From contig NZ_CP047209.1 of NCBI RefSeq assembly GCF_030408755.1, positions 3,162,001 through 3,226,000 of the forward strand: a stretch of DNA of 64,000 bases. The letters are read 5' to 3'. Made by a program: the position numbers and the translations under genes. This stretch comes from Corynebacterium felinum. Its GTDB lineage: Bacteria > Actinomycetota > Actinomycetes > Mycobacteriales > Mycobacteriaceae. The notes under the pieces are model-generated. The model was not told the origin of the DNA. It was given only the letters and a program-made list of their open reading frames with translations, and searched no databases. Below are positions 7,410 to 16,487 of this stretch, one piece after another (position 1 is the first letter of the stretch; each line of letters opens with the position of its first letter).

Positions 7410-10262
7410 TTATTTCACCACGAGGTTGACCATGCGTCCTGGCACGACGATCTGCTTGATCACAGTCTTGCCATCGGTGTGTACCTGCACGCCTTCATCG
7501 GCGAGCGCAGCTGCCACGATGGTGTCCTGGTCGGCGTCGGCAGCAACCATGATGCGGCCACGAACCTTGCCGTTGACCTGCACTGGCAGCTCAATTTCGT
7601 CATCCTTCAACCACTTTTCCTCAAATGCTGGGAATGGTTGGAAGGTGATGGTTTCTGTGCCACCAAGGCGTGTCCACAGCTCTTCGGCGATGTGTGGGGC
7701 CACTGGGGCGATCAGCTGCACCAGTGGGCGCACTGCCGCGCGTGGCGCACCAGCGGGGAACTGCTTGGTTAAGAAGTTCACGTACTCGATTGCCTTGGCC
7801 ACAACGGTATTCAGGCGCAGGTTTTCGTAGTCGTCTTTCACGCCCGCGATGGTGCGGTGCAGGGCCTTGTTGGTGGCGTCGTCAAGCGCATCATCGGTGA
7901 CCACGACAGCACCTGTGCTTTCGTCGACCACGAGGCGCCACAGGCGCTGGAGGAAGCGCTGCGCACCGACCACATCCTTGGTTGCCCACGGGCGGGAGGT
8001 ATCCAGTGGGCCCATCGCCATTTCGTACACGCGCAGGGTGTCGGCACCGAAGTTGTCGCAGATTTCGTCCGGGGAGACGGAGTTCTTCAGCGACTTACCC
8101 ATCTTGCCGTACTCTTGGTTTACTTCTTCGCCCTGGTAGTAGAACTTTCCGTCCTTTTCTTCCACCTCAGCGGCGGGCACGTAGACGCCGCGGGCATCGG
8201 TGTAGGCGAAAGCCTGGATGTAGCCCTGGTTGAACAGGCGGCGGTATGGTTCGCAGGAGGAGACGAAGCCAAGGTCGAAGAGCACCTTGTGCCAGAAGCG
8301 GGAGTAGAGCAGGTGCAAAACTGCGTGTTCAACACCACCGACGTACAAGTCGACGCCGCCGCAGTCGCCTTCAAACTGTGGCCCGGTCCAGTACTTTTCG
8401 TTGTCCAGGTCGCAGAAGGTGTCCGTGTTGGTGGGGTCGATGTAGCGCAGCTGGTACCAAGAGGAGCCAGCCCACTGGGGCATAACGTTGGTGTCGCGGC
8501 GGTACTTCTTCACGCCGTCGCCTAAGTCGAGCTCCACATTAACCCAGTCGGTGGCTTTCGCCAGCGGTGGTTGGGGTTCGGAGTCGGCGTCCTCAGGATC
8601 GAAGGCAGCAGGCTTGTAGTCGGGGACTTCCGGCAGCTCAACGGGCAGCATCGATTCTGGCAGTGCGTGGGGGATACCGTCCTCGTCGTAGACAACGGGG
8701 AAGGGTTCGCCCCAGTAGCGCTGGCGGGCGAACAGCCAGTCGCGCAGCTTGTACTGAATCTTCTTATTGCCCAGGTTGTTGTCAACCAGCCATGCGATTG
8801 CGGCGTCGATTGCTTCCTGCTTGCCCATGCCGTTGAGGTTAAGGCCTGCATCGTTGGCGGAGTTGATGTGTGGCGCATCCCCAACAAAGGCTTCCTCGCT
8901 GATATCCCCGTCGAGAACAGGGATGATGGGCAGGCCGAATTCTTGGGCGAATTCATAGTCGCGGGTATCGTGTGCAGGCACCGACATGATCGCGCCTGTG
9001 CCGTAGCCGGTGAGCACGTAATCGGCGATGAACACGGGGATTTTCGCACCATTCACTGGGTTGGTGGCATAGGCACCCAAGAATACGCCGGTCTTGTCCT
9101 TATTCTCCTGGCGCTCCAGATCAGACTTCGCGGCGATTGCTTGGCGGTATGCGGCAACGGCTGCGGCAGGGCTGTTTTCACCGTATGTCCAGCGCGTATC
9201 GACGCCGTCATAGGTACCCGTTCCGGCGTCGACAAGCGTATCAACAAGCTCGTGCTCGGGTGCGAGCACCATGTAGGTTGCGCCGAACAGGGTGTCGGGG
9301 CGGGTGGTGAACACGCGCAGGGTGTGTCCGAGGCAGTCGAAGTCGACTTCCGCGCCGGTGGAGCGGCCGATCCAGTTGCGCTGCATGCTCTTGACTTTTT
9401 CGGGCCAGTCGAGCAGCTCAAGGTCGTCGATGAGGCGGTCGGAGTAGGCGGTGATGCGCATAACCCACTGCCCGAGGCGCTTGCGGAAGACGGGGAAGTT
9501 GCCGCGCTCAGACTTGCCGTCGGCGGTGACTTCCTCGTTTGCCAGCACGGTGCCCAAACCGGGGCACCAGTTGACCACGGAGTCGGAGTAGTACACGAGG
9601 CGATACGCGTCGATCACATCAGCCTGCTGCACGCGGTCGAGCGCGTTGAAGTCTGCGGTGCCAAACTCCGCAGCAAGATCGGCGGGAACTTCGCGTTCGC
9701 CGGAGGTCAGCAGCGGGATCAGCTCGTCAATGTGACGGGCTTTCTGTATTTCCTCATCGAACCAGGCGTTGAAGATTTGCAGGAAGATCCACTGGGTCCA
9801 GCGGTAGTATTCCACATCGGTGGTGGCAATTGCGCGACGCTTATCATGCCCCAGCCCCAAGCGGTTGAGCTGGCGTTCCATGTTATCGATGGACTCTTGC
9901 GTCTTCACCGCGGGGTGGGTGCCGGTTTGGATGGCGTACTGCTCAGCAGGCAGGCCGAACGCGTCGTAGCCCAGGGTATGCAGCACGTTTTTGCCCAGCA
10001 TGCGGTTGTAGCGTGCATAAACATCGGTTGCGATGTAGCCGAGTGGGTGACCGACGTGCAGCCCCACCCCGGAAGGGAAGGGGAACATATCTTGCACGAA
10101 GAGCTTATCTGAGGCAAGGGGCTGATCGGTTGCTAAATCACCCACGGGATTCGGAGTGTGGAAGGTCCCGTTGTCCCGCCAAAATTCTTGCCATTTCTTC
10201 TCAATGTCACCGGCTAACTCGGGGGAGTAGCGGTGAATTGGTGCCTCACTCGGATTAGTCAT
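7410..10262 (-). CDS. leuS: Leucyl-tRNA synthetase
   Basis: A 950-residue class I aminoacyl-tRNA synthetase that charges tRNA-Leu with leucine in the cytoplasm. The HIGH-type motif HVGH is at residues 69-72, and the KMSKS-type loop appears as KMGKS near residue 715. The long insertion between them contains the editing-domain signature [19 protein letters not shown], and the tail [11 protein letters not shown] is typical of LeuRS. Length and order fit the bacterial enzyme. M-to-S exchange in the KMSKS loop to KMGKS occurs in many actinobacterial sequences and does not suggest inactivity. The gene stands alone; an open frame of 513 codons on the opposite strand is a shadow. Confidence 0.97.
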   Translation of the reverse strand: MTNPSEAPIHRYSPELAGDIEKKWQEFWRDNGTFHTPNPVGDLATDQPLASDKLFVQDMFPFPSGVGLHVGHPLGYIATDVYARYNRMLGKNVLHTLGYDAFGLPAEQYAIQTGTHPAVKTQESIDNMERQLNRLGLGHDKRRAIATTDVEYYRWTQWIFLQIFNAWFDEEIQKARHIDELIPLLTSGEREVPADLAAEFGTADFNALDRVQQADVIDAYRLVYYSDSVVNWCPGLGTVLANEEVTADGKSERGNFPVFRKRLGQWVMRITAYSDRLIDDLELLDWPEKVKSMQRNWIGRSTGAEVDFDCLGHTLRVFTTRPDTLFGATYMVLAPEHELVDTLVDAGTGTYDGVDTRWTYGENSPAAAVAAYRQAIAAKSDLERQENKDKTGVFLGAYATNPVNGAKIPVFIADYVLTGYGTGAIMSVPAHDTRDYEFAQEFGLPIIPVLDGDISEEAFVGDAPHINSANDAGLNLNGMGKQEAIDAAIAWLVDNNLGNKKIQYKLRDWLFARQRYWGEPFPVVYDEDGIPHALPESMLPVELPEVPDYKPAAFDPEDADSEPQPPLAKATDWVNVELDLGDGVKKYRRDTNVMPQWAGSSWYQLRYIDPTNTDTFCDLDNEKYWTGPQFEGDCGGVDLYVGGVEHAVLHLLYSRFWHKVLFDLGFVSSCEPYRRLFNQGYIQAFAYTDARGVYVPAAEVEEKDGKFYYQGEEVNQEYGKMGKSLKNSVSPDEICDNFGADTLRVYEMAMGPLDTSRPWATKDVVGAQRFLQRLWRLVVDESTGAVVVTDDALDDATNKALHRTIAGVKDDYENLRLNTVVAKAIEYVNFLTKQFPAGAPRAAVRPLVQLIAPVAPHIAEELWTRLGGTETITFQPFPAFEEKWLKDDEIELPVQVNGKVRGRIMVAADADQDTIVAAALADEGVQVHTDGKTVIKQIVVPGRMVNLVVK

Positions 10263-10716
10263 GCGTAACAGTGTAATACGCCCGATTACAAGTTGTAGAC
10301 TTTGCGCCGTGCGCTACCTTTCTTGTTTGTGGGGGTGGGGTGCTTAGAATATCCGGTTGGTACGCAGCAGGTGCAGCACCCTCGCGATACCAGCACCGAG
10401 CGCTCCGACGAGGCTGGTGATGACGTCATATACAGCGCACGCTTACGTGGGTTGTGGGGTTTGCTTTCTGCTTATCGACGCCCACACTATGCCCACCGTC
10501 ACTTTACTCCGTGCCACACTGGGCATTGTTGTTTCAGGGATGCTTGTCAACCTGTGTTTTGAGGCGCCGATCAGCAACGCAGGTGCGGTCGACCAGAGCC
10601 AATCGCATCCTTCCCCCATTTCGAGGGAGTATGAAGATACTGAGGTGAAAAGAAGATAACAAGTAGCGAAGATTGCGGCGAAAAGAGATACATTTCTCAC
10701 AAAAATCCAATGCCCC

Positions 10717-10747
10717 TTGACTTTCCCACCTATCCAGCCTGCACAAT
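10717..10747 (+). promoter_or_regulatory. Putative promoter of the ECF transport locus
   Basis: TTGACT at 10717-10722 and CACAAT at 10742-10747 resemble -35 and -10 boxes, with a rather long 19-bp gap. The DtxR-like box follows directly, where a repressor would block the start of transcription. Confidence 0.4.
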
Positions 10748-10750
10748 GAA

Positions 10751-10769
10751 TTAGGTAACCCTAAGCACT
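10751..10769. promoter_or_regulatory. DtxR-like iron box upstream of the first mptD-type gene
   Basis: TTAGGTAACCCTAAGCACT matches the 19-bp DtxR consensus TTAGGTTAGSCTAACCTAA at 14 positions, with the left half-site and centre intact. It lies 18 bp before the start codon and just after the putative -10. DtxR with Fe2+ represses iron-uptake genes in corynebacteria. Confidence 0.6.
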
Positions 10770-10786
10770 TTCGGTGAGAGGTGTTC

Positions 10787-11377
10787 ATGCACACAACCAT
10801 CACACATCCCCGCAATTTGGTTCTGGCGGGCGTGTTTTCTTGCGTTTATGTTGTGGTGACTTCTTCGGGCGCGTTTCTTGGCGTTTTTTCGCCGGTGATG
10901 ATCTTTATTGGCGGACTCATTGCACTTGCGGTTAATTCGATAGTGATCATGCTGTATTTAGCCAAGGTTCCCTGTTTTGGCGCATTGTCGATAGCGGGTG
11001 TGGTTATCGGTGCGGTGATGACTTTAAGTGGGCATTCGTGGGTCACATTGGTTACTGGCGCAGTGTACGGAGTTCTCGGTGATGCGGTGGCGCAAATTGG
11101 TCGGTATCGCCGGCCGGTTCTCAACGCTGCTGCATATAGCGTGTTTCAGCTGTGGGCAGTGGGGATTATTGTGCCGATCATTATCAACACCGAGAAGTAC
11201 CTGCGTGAGGTTGCTACCACGATGAATAATCCGGCCTATGCCGAGGCGATGCGTGAGCTGTTTTCCCCGGTGGTTCTCTTTTCCTGGACCCCGATCAATG
11301 TCATCGTATGTTTTCTTTGCGGCTTGGTCGGGATGCGGGTACTGCGGCGGCATTTCGTTCCGGCGGGTGTGGTGTAG
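10787..11377 (+). CDS. MptD-family putative ECF transporter S component
   Basis: A 196-residue integral membrane protein with about five or six hydrophobic segments. The opening HPRNLVLAGVFSCVYVVV, the centre ALSIAGVVIGAVMTLSGHSW and the loop GDAVAQIGRYRRPVLNAAAYSVF are shared with the next gene and fit the MptD/Trep_Strep family of ECF substrate-binding subunits. S components sit in the membrane, capture one substrate and dock on EcfT/EcfA. The ATG at 10787 has GAGAGG five bases upstream; a GTG two codons earlier would be too close to it. The upstream DtxR-like box and the later YbtPQ-like genes point to an iron chelate as substrate, which is inference. Confidence 0.8.
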   Translation: MHTTITHPRNLVLAGVFSCVYVVVTSSGAFLGVFSPVMIFIGGLIALAVNSIVIMLYLAKVPCFGALSIAGVVIGAVMTLSGHSWVTLVTGAVYGVLGDAVAQIGRYRRPVLNAAAYSVFQLWAVGIIVPIIINTEKYLREVATTMNNPAYAEAMRELFSPVVLFSWTPINVIVCFLCGLVGMRVLRRHFVPAGVV

Positions 11378-11459
11378 TTGCCCTCTTTGGGAGGTATCCG
11401 CGAAGGGAAACCCTTGACCGATGTGCTGCAAAGCCACTAATACTGAGGAGGTATGTGAG

Positions 11460-11478
11460 TTAATGTAGCCAAACCTAA
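11460..11478. promoter_or_regulatory. DtxR-like iron box upstream of the second mptD-type gene
   Basis: TTAATGTAGCCAAACCTAA matches the DtxR 19-bp consensus at 15 positions, here with the right half-site intact. It lies 18 bp upstream of the GTG start, the same distance as the box before the first paralogue, so both genes probably respond to iron separately. Confidence 0.6.
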
Positions 11479-11496
11479 ATTTTAAGGAGTGGGGCG

Positions 11497-12087
11497 GTGG
11501 CTCTTCCGATTACCAAACCTAAAAGCCTAATTCTTGCTGGCGTTTTTTCCTGCGTGTATTTCGTTGCTGTTTTCGGCTCTGGCATGCTCGGGATCATTGC
11601 CCCTGTCATGATGCTGGTCGGTTGGGTCATCGGAATCACCATCAATGGCATCGTTGTGATGCTCTATATTGCCAAAGTGCCTCATGTCGGTGCCTTCACA
11701 ATCCTCGGTGCACTCGTTGGTTTAGGCATGACTCTCACTGGGCATGTGTGGTACACGATGCTTCTGAGCACTCCTATTGGATTAGTCGCCGATCTTGTTG
11801 CGCGAACTGGAAGTTACCGCAGACCACTGGCCAACGCGGCTGCTTACGGCGTGTTTAACCAGTGGTTTATCGTGCCACTGCTGCCCATTTTGTACAACGC
11901 CGATGAGTACTTCCAGTATGTGGCGGAATCCATGAATAGCGTGGATTATGCGGAGAAGATGCGGGCGTTATTTAGCCCCACCCTGATTTTTAGCTGGACC
12001 ATTGTGGTCTTCATCGTCAGTTTTATTACCGCCATGCTGGGCATGAAGATGCTGCGCACCCACTTTGAACGAGCTGGGGTGGTCTAG
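11497..12087 (+). CDS. MptD-family putative ECF transporter S component, second copy
   Basis: A 196-residue paralogue of the preceding gene, starting at GTG with AAGGAG upstream. Both share the KSLILAGVFSCVYFV-type start, the VMMLVGWVIGITINGIVVMLYIAKVP segment, LGMTLTGHVW, the loop with RTGSYRRPLANAAAYGVF, and an end in ...RTHFERAGVV. It is expected to serve as an alternative substrate subunit for the EcfT/EcfA module encoded next. Two S components sharing one energising module is normal for group II ECF systems, but two near-identical types side by side suggests recent duplication with possible change of substrate. Confidence 0.8.
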   Translation: MALPITKPKSLILAGVFSCVYFVAVFGSGMLGIIAPVMMLVGWVIGITINGIVVMLYIAKVPHVGAFTILGALVGLGMTLTGHVWYTMLLSTPIGLVADLVARTGSYRRPLANAAAYGVFNQWFIVPLLPILYNADEYFQYVAESMNSVDYAEKMRALFSPTLIFSWTIVVFIVSFITAMLGMKMLRTHFERAGVV

Positions 12088-12199
12088 TGCTTGCCCTGCC
12101 CCTTGCTTTCCGGCAGTTTCTGTTACCCCCTTTGTCGCTAGTTGGCACGCATCGATACAGCGCACCGGGAGCCCGCAGTGTTTCGCTGCAAGTAGGTGA

Positions 12200-13000
12200 A
12201 TGCACGTGATGACTTCGCACACGAACCCCACCGCGGGAAAGGGACATTCTGAAGGTGCACATCTTCATGCGCTGCTTGGGGCTGGCGGGGTGTCGCGTAG
12301 AGCTCGGCTTCCGATCGATCCGCGTACCAAACTCTTTTTCCTTCTTATCTGCAACGCATTGTTGCTGGGTACACGCAATTCGCACCTTGTGCTGCCCATT
12401 GGATCCGTTGTGCTGATTCTGTTAATGGTTGATAGTTCCCTCACGCGAGGTATTCAATTTTGCGCAACTATTGCGGTGTTGTATCTGCTTTTGTTCACCC
12501 CAGGATGGTTGCCGAATATTCTCACTGCCGCAATTGCTGGTTTTGCGTTCTATGGCCTTCGTTTTTATATCTGCATCATGATTGCTTATTGGATGTTGAG
12601 CACGACCAAGATCAGTCATTTTATCCAGTCCTTGCATGCGTTGCGGCTGCCTGTCGTGCTGATTATCCCGTTGAGTGTGATGTTGCGTTTCTTCCCCGTG
12701 GTTATTTCTGAGTGCCGTGGGGTGCTCGAAGCAATGAAAATTCGGGGTTATTCCGGCTCGAAATTGTGGTTGCATCCGCTGCGCACGATTGAGCTGATTG
12801 TGGTGCCCACGTTGTCGGCGATTGCGCGTATCGCCGATGAGCTTGCTGCTGCTGCGCTGATTCGTGGGTTGGGTTCGCCGGGTCGGCCGACGCAACTGGG
12901 CACGGGGCGTTTTTCGCTTGCCGACGCCGTCCTTCTTCTTTTCACCATCGTTGTTCTTGGCTGGCGGCTTGCATCGTCACGCTGGATTGGGTTGCTCTAA
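12200..13000 (+). CDS. Energy-coupling factor transporter transmembrane subunit (EcfT/CbiQ family)
   Basis: A 266-residue membrane protein with a polar N-terminus of about 40 residues and about five helices. The stretch LPIDPRTKLFFLLICNALLL is the usual opening of EcfT proteins. The two coupling motifs with a short A-R-G core appear as ISECRGVLEAMKIRGYSG and ADELAAAALIRGLGSPG, which contact the ATPase grooves. It links the S component to ATP hydrolysis. The start is uncertain: ATG at 12200, GTG at 12206 and ATG at 12209 all follow the AGGTG ribosome site. The next gene starts three bases after its stop. Confidence 0.85.
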   Translation: MHVMTSHTNPTAGKGHSEGAHLHALLGAGGVSRRARLPIDPRTKLFFLLICNALLLGTRNSHLVLPIGSVVLILLMVDSSLTRGIQFCATIAVLYLLLFTPGWLPNILTAAIAGFAFYGLRFYICIMIAYWMLSTTKISHFIQSLHALRLPVVLIIPLSVMLRFFPVVISECRGVLEAMKIRGYSGSKLWLHPLRTIELIVVPTLSAIARIADELAAAALIRGLGSPGRPTQLGTGRFSLADAVLLLFTIVVLGWRLASSRWIGLL

Positions 13001-13003
13001 ACC

Positions 13004-14392
13004 ATGACATCGTCTTCACAGTCTTTGCCTCATCCGTCCGCCGCGGAAATCCATATGGATATTGCGCATGTGCGCTATTCGGCGGTTCAGGCGGATGTTG
13101 TTCATGATTTTTCCTTCCATCCTCGTCCTGGCAGTGTCACGTTGATTTGTGGGGCTAGTGGTAGTGGGAAGTCTTCTGTTCTTCGGTTGATTAATGGGTT
13201 GATTCCGCATTTTCACCAAGCCGAGGTTGAAGGCACAGTGACGGTGGGGAAGTTGGATGTGTCCACGATGGAGCTGTATCGCAGTGGTGAATTATGCGCA
13301 ACTGTGTTTCAGAATCCGCGCACTCAGTTTTTTACCACTGAGGTTGATTCCGAATTGGCGTTCGCGGGGCAGAATTTCCATGTTCCTGCTCAAGAAATTG
13401 CTAGGCGCAGTGCCATGGCATTGAACAGGATTGGTATTACTGAGTTGGCTGGGCGGAGTTTGCATCAGCTTTCTGGTGGCCAGTTGCAGAAAGTAGCCTG
13501 TGCGCAGGCCATGGCGCAATATACGCCGATTGTGTTGTTTGATGAACCCACGTCGAATCTTGACCCAGGGGCGATTGAGGATTTTTCCGCAGTGATTGCC
13601 GCGTTGAAGGAGGAAGGTAAGACGATTGTTATTGCTGAACATCGCCTATATTTCCTTCGTGCTTTGGTCGATGAGGTGCTGGTGTTAGATAACGGCACGG
13701 TCACGCACAGGTTTAGTGGCGAGGAGTTTTTCGGCCTCGATCAGTCCTTTGTTCATGAGCTGGGTTTGCGCCGTACGCTCCCGCCAACTCTTGAGGTTGA
13801 AGCAGATCACCCATCAGTTTCTGAGGTTTCTCCCAAGGATGCTGGGGTGGTTATTGAGTCCCTTCGGGTGAGCTTTGGCAAAACTCCGGTGCTCGATGTC
13901 GCTGGTGTGTTTTTTCCTTCAGGTGTGGTTACGGGTGTGGTGGGTCCTAATGGGGCGGGGAAGACCACGCTGGCGCGGGTGCTGGTGGGGGTGCAAAAAG
14001 CTGATCGCGGGTCGAAGATTAGTGGTGTGCGCTCTGCATTTTTGGTGATGCAGGATGTGCACCGCCAGTTGTTTGCCGAACGTGTGGATAAAGAAGCACC
14101 CATGGAGTTTCTTGTCCCGATGGGTTTGGATACTCTTGCTTCGCGCCACCCGTTGTCGCTTTCTGGGGGTCAAAAACAGCGCTTAGTGTGTGCCACTGCC
14201 ATGAGCATGAATGCGCAGGTGGTTATTTTTGACGAACCTACCTCAGGGGTGGATTACCGCCATCTTCAGAGCATTTCGCAATTGCTTCGCACTCTGGCTG
14301 AGCAGGGGAAGGTGGTGATTGTCATTAGCCACGACTATGAATTTCTCAACCATTGTGCAGACCGCATCGTGGAGCTCCAACCCCACGGTTAA
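13004..14392 (+). CDS. ECF transporter ATPase with two fused ABC domains
   Basis: A 462-residue protein made of two ABC ATPase domains. Domain one has Walker A GASGSGKSS (about 50-58), signature LSGGQLQK and Walker B IVLFDEPTSNLD. Domain two has Walker A GPNGAGKTT, signature LSGGQKQR and Walker B VVIFDEPTSGVD. All catalytic motifs look intact in both. It replaces the EcfA/EcfA' pair of other ECF systems and would power uptake through EcfT and the two MptD-type subunits. It is almost contiguous with ecfT and belongs to the same operon. Confidence 0.9.
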   Translation: MTSSSQSLPHPSAAEIHMDIAHVRYSAVQADVVHDFSFHPRPGSVTLICGASGSGKSSVLRLINGLIPHFHQAEVEGTVTVGKLDVSTMELYRSGELCATVFQNPRTQFFTTEVDSELAFAGQNFHVPAQEIARRSAMALNRIGITELAGRSLHQLSGGQLQKVACAQAMAQYTPIVLFDEPTSNLDPGAIEDFSAVIAALKEEGKTIVIAEHRLYFLRALVDEVLVLDNGTVTHRFSGEEFFGLDQSFVHELGLRRTLPPTLEVEADHPSVSEVSPKDAGVVIESLRVSFGKTPVLDVAGVFFPSGVVTGVVGPNGAGKTTLARVLVGVQKADRGSKISGVRSAFLVMQDVHRQLFAERVDKEAPMEFLVPMGLDTLASRHPLSLSGGQKQRLVCATAMSMNAQVVIFDEPTSGVDYRHLQSISQLLRTLAEQGKVVIVISHDYEFLNHCADRIVELQPHG

Positions 14393-14494
14393 ACGCCGCT
14401 GACGCGTGGCTTTGTGCTGTGCCACCTTTGCTTTAATTCGCGGGAACATTGCGACGCCCACAATAAAAAACACACATGTACGAAAGGTAACCTT

Positions 14495-14577
14495 ATGACT
14501 AGTGACCCTACTTCACACCTGAAGCTGCCGCCGGAACCGCCGGTGGACAAAGTTGAAAAGACCGTGCAGGAGCTTAA
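14495..14577 (+). pseudogene. 5' fragment of an ABC half-transporter gene cut by an insertion sequence
   Basis: ATG at 14495 follows GAAAGG and opens a frame reading MTSDPTSHLKLPPEPPVDKV... up to codon CTT at 14573. The frame then runs into the insertion sequence and stops at 14605. Removing the element together with one copy of its TTAA duplication joins this frame exactly to TTAAAGAAGAACGC at 16435, giving an uninterrupted 616-residue ABC transporter. So this is not a small peptide gene but the original start of the gene that resumes at 16439. The Pro-rich N-terminus is the usual cytoplasmic lead-in before the first membrane helix. Confidence 0.88.
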
Positions 14578-16434
14578 CCCGGATTTTTCATGGGGTGGGG
14601 CTTAAAAGGTGTGTAAAAAGTAAAGAAAGTGCTTCTTGACCTGCTAGAATAGAGATGTTGTTAAGCCTTTATTCCAAGCAGAAAAGGAGCACTTTCATGG
14701 TGAAGACTACTACATACACCCCTATGATGGCCAGCTGCACCCGTCTTGTTTCCCGCGCGGGGGTGTTACCCTTTGCTCATGTAGCTCAATTAGTCGGGAT
14801 TGGTGCCAGCCTTGATCGTGTTTTCTCACGGCAACGGTTAACACATACTTTTGGTGATGCGTGTACTGGGTTAGCGTTATCGTTAATTGCTGGTGGTGAC
14901 GATGTTAAAGACATCAACTTGTTAGATTCTGTTTCGACAGCATTATCGTCTCAGCCATTGCCGTCGGTATCAACCCTGTGGCGGCGACTGACAGAGCATA
15001 AAGACACCAGCGATAAAATACGTGAAGAATTCCTTCACGCGATCAAATACGCCCGTAGCACACTATGGAACCTGCTGGGCGATCAAGCCCCACATAAGCT
15101 CGCTACAGTAGACAAACCCCTGATAGTAGATATTGATGCGACACTGATCTGTGCGCATTCTGGCAAGGAAAAAGCCGCACCTACCTATAAGAAGGGGTTT
15201 GGTTTCCACCCATTATGTGCTTTTATCGACTACACCAGCGTAGGGTTAACTGGTGGGGAATTTTTAACCTGTCTGCTTCGCCCAGGTAACGCGGGAGCAA
15301 ACACCGCTAATGATCATTGCCAGCTTGTCAAAGAAATCCTGACCGCTCTCCCCGATCACAGCGATGGCAAACCTTGGGGCAAACGACTTGTTATCCGTGC
15401 TGACAGTGCTGGTGGGACAAAACAATTCCTTAGCTCCTTAGACGACCATGACCTCGGTTATGTTGTTGGCTTTTCACCCTCACCTACAGCAAGTATCCTC
15501 CTCAATGAGCACATCAGATCCGGTAACGAAGCAACTAGTCACACAGATTATCGATCATTACGTAACACCCGTGTGCCAATTGTGCGTGGCAATGGGGATA
15601 TCAGCTTTGATGACCAACACTTCCTTGAAGACATCACCGGACTACTACAAACCGCACACCTAGAAGATGACAAACCACTGGTGAACCTTCTTACTGATTA
15701 CCCCACCACGATGCGCGTGATCGCACGGATAGAATCCCCCCCACGCAGGGTGCCAACACAGCATTTTCAATCAACTCGGCATACGCACCCAATTATGCGC
15801 AACAAACCTCAACTGCAATATTCAACGCATTGACCAGTACTATCGCCAAAGATCACTATGCGAACAACACATCAAAGACGCCAAAGATCAAGGCCTTGCA
15901 AAACTACCGTTTTGCCAGTTCAAAGCTAACCAAATCTGGTGTCTCATCATAACCTTAGCCCACCAACTTCTCACCTGGACAAAACTACTCGACCATCACT
16001 ACAACAACCACAACAGCGGCAACAACAAGAAACGAAATCAATCCGACAACCCGTGGTGGACATGGGCACCAAAAACCATTCGAGCAAGGTTTATTGCAAT
16101 CTCTGCAAAAATCACGACAAGCAGCAGGCGCATATACCTCCACCTCGATCAACAAAGCACACACACCCCCACACTGGTGACACTTATGGAATACACCCAA
16201 AACCTCCTACGCCCCCTTAAAAAACGAAAAACCTAACCCCCTCAACCACAACACGCAGCAGACCCCACCACCGGCAGCCAACCGCAGGCACCCCACCACA
16301 AAACCCCACCACAAAAACACGGACGTACACCTTGCCATTGAAAACCACAACCAAAGGCGAAGGTGCCCCAACCAACCCCACAAACACACCACCCCAACCC
16401 ACCACCACCAAACCCACCCCATGAAAAATCTGGG
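14578..16434 (+). mobile_element. IS1380-family insertion sequence
   Basis: A 1857-bp element with terminal inverted repeats of about 22 bp and one mismatch: the left end begins CCCGGATTTTTCATGGGG and the right end, read inward, CCCAGATTTTTCATGGGG. It is flanked by the direct repeat TTAA at 14574-14577 and 16435-16438. Four-base target duplication and transposase type fit the IS1380 family. It carries one transposase gene, now frameshifted. The last 200 bp (16237-16434) are A/C-rich on the plus strand and non-coding. The element splits the first ABC half-transporter gene of the locus. Confidence 0.92.
14697..16236 (+). pseudogene. IS1380-family transposase, frameshifted
   Basis: The start is set by AAGGAG before ATG 14697. 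The N-terminal part (MVKTTTYTPMM...) includes the DDE-region pieces PLIVDIDATLICAHSGKEKAAPTYKKGFGFHP and RLVIRADSAGGTKQF, which contain the conserved acidic residues. At a run of seven C (15736-15742) the frame shifts; one fewer C would continue as PHAGCQHSIFNQLGIR and on to QHIKDAKDQGLAKLPF, the usual C-terminal IS1380 block, ending in TAA at 16234-16236. Restored length is about 513 residues. The shift could be real inactivation, slippage-based expression, or a homopolymer sequencing error. Confidence 0.88.
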
Positions 16435-16487
16435 TTAAAGAAGAACGCGCCCAAGGGCGAGCCGCGCTCCAGCACCTTCTTGGCCCG

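Larger units (their letters stand above)
10263..10786. other. Intergenic region before the iron-linked ECF locus
   Basis: About 520 bp with short open frames in several phases and none with a ribosome site and recognisable product. On the minus strand a frame of about 30 codons ending near 10346 (VYDVITSLVGALGAGI and following) looks protein-like and may be the remnant of a lost gene. One copy of the 13-mer GCTTATCGACGCC sits here outside any gene (10470). The right end carries the promoter and DtxR-like box of the first mptD-type gene. Confidence 0.4.

Noticed and set aside
8571..10112. 513-codon open frame on the plus strand opposite leuS
   Set aside because: It is a shadow of leuS: it lacks a ribosome site, has no domain features, and leuS on the other strand is complete and unmistakable.
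10302..10659. Short plus-strand frames before the ECF locus
   Set aside because: Different phases overlap, no ribosome site, no recognisable product.
14495..14605. 36-residue peptide gene MTSDPTSH... between ECF genes and the IS, at first a candidate secreted peptide or RiPP precursor
   Set aside because: Reconstruction across the IS shows that it is the N-terminus of the interrupted ABC transporter; its last nine residues are IS end sequence, which is why the same NPDFSWGG string recurs at the other IS end.
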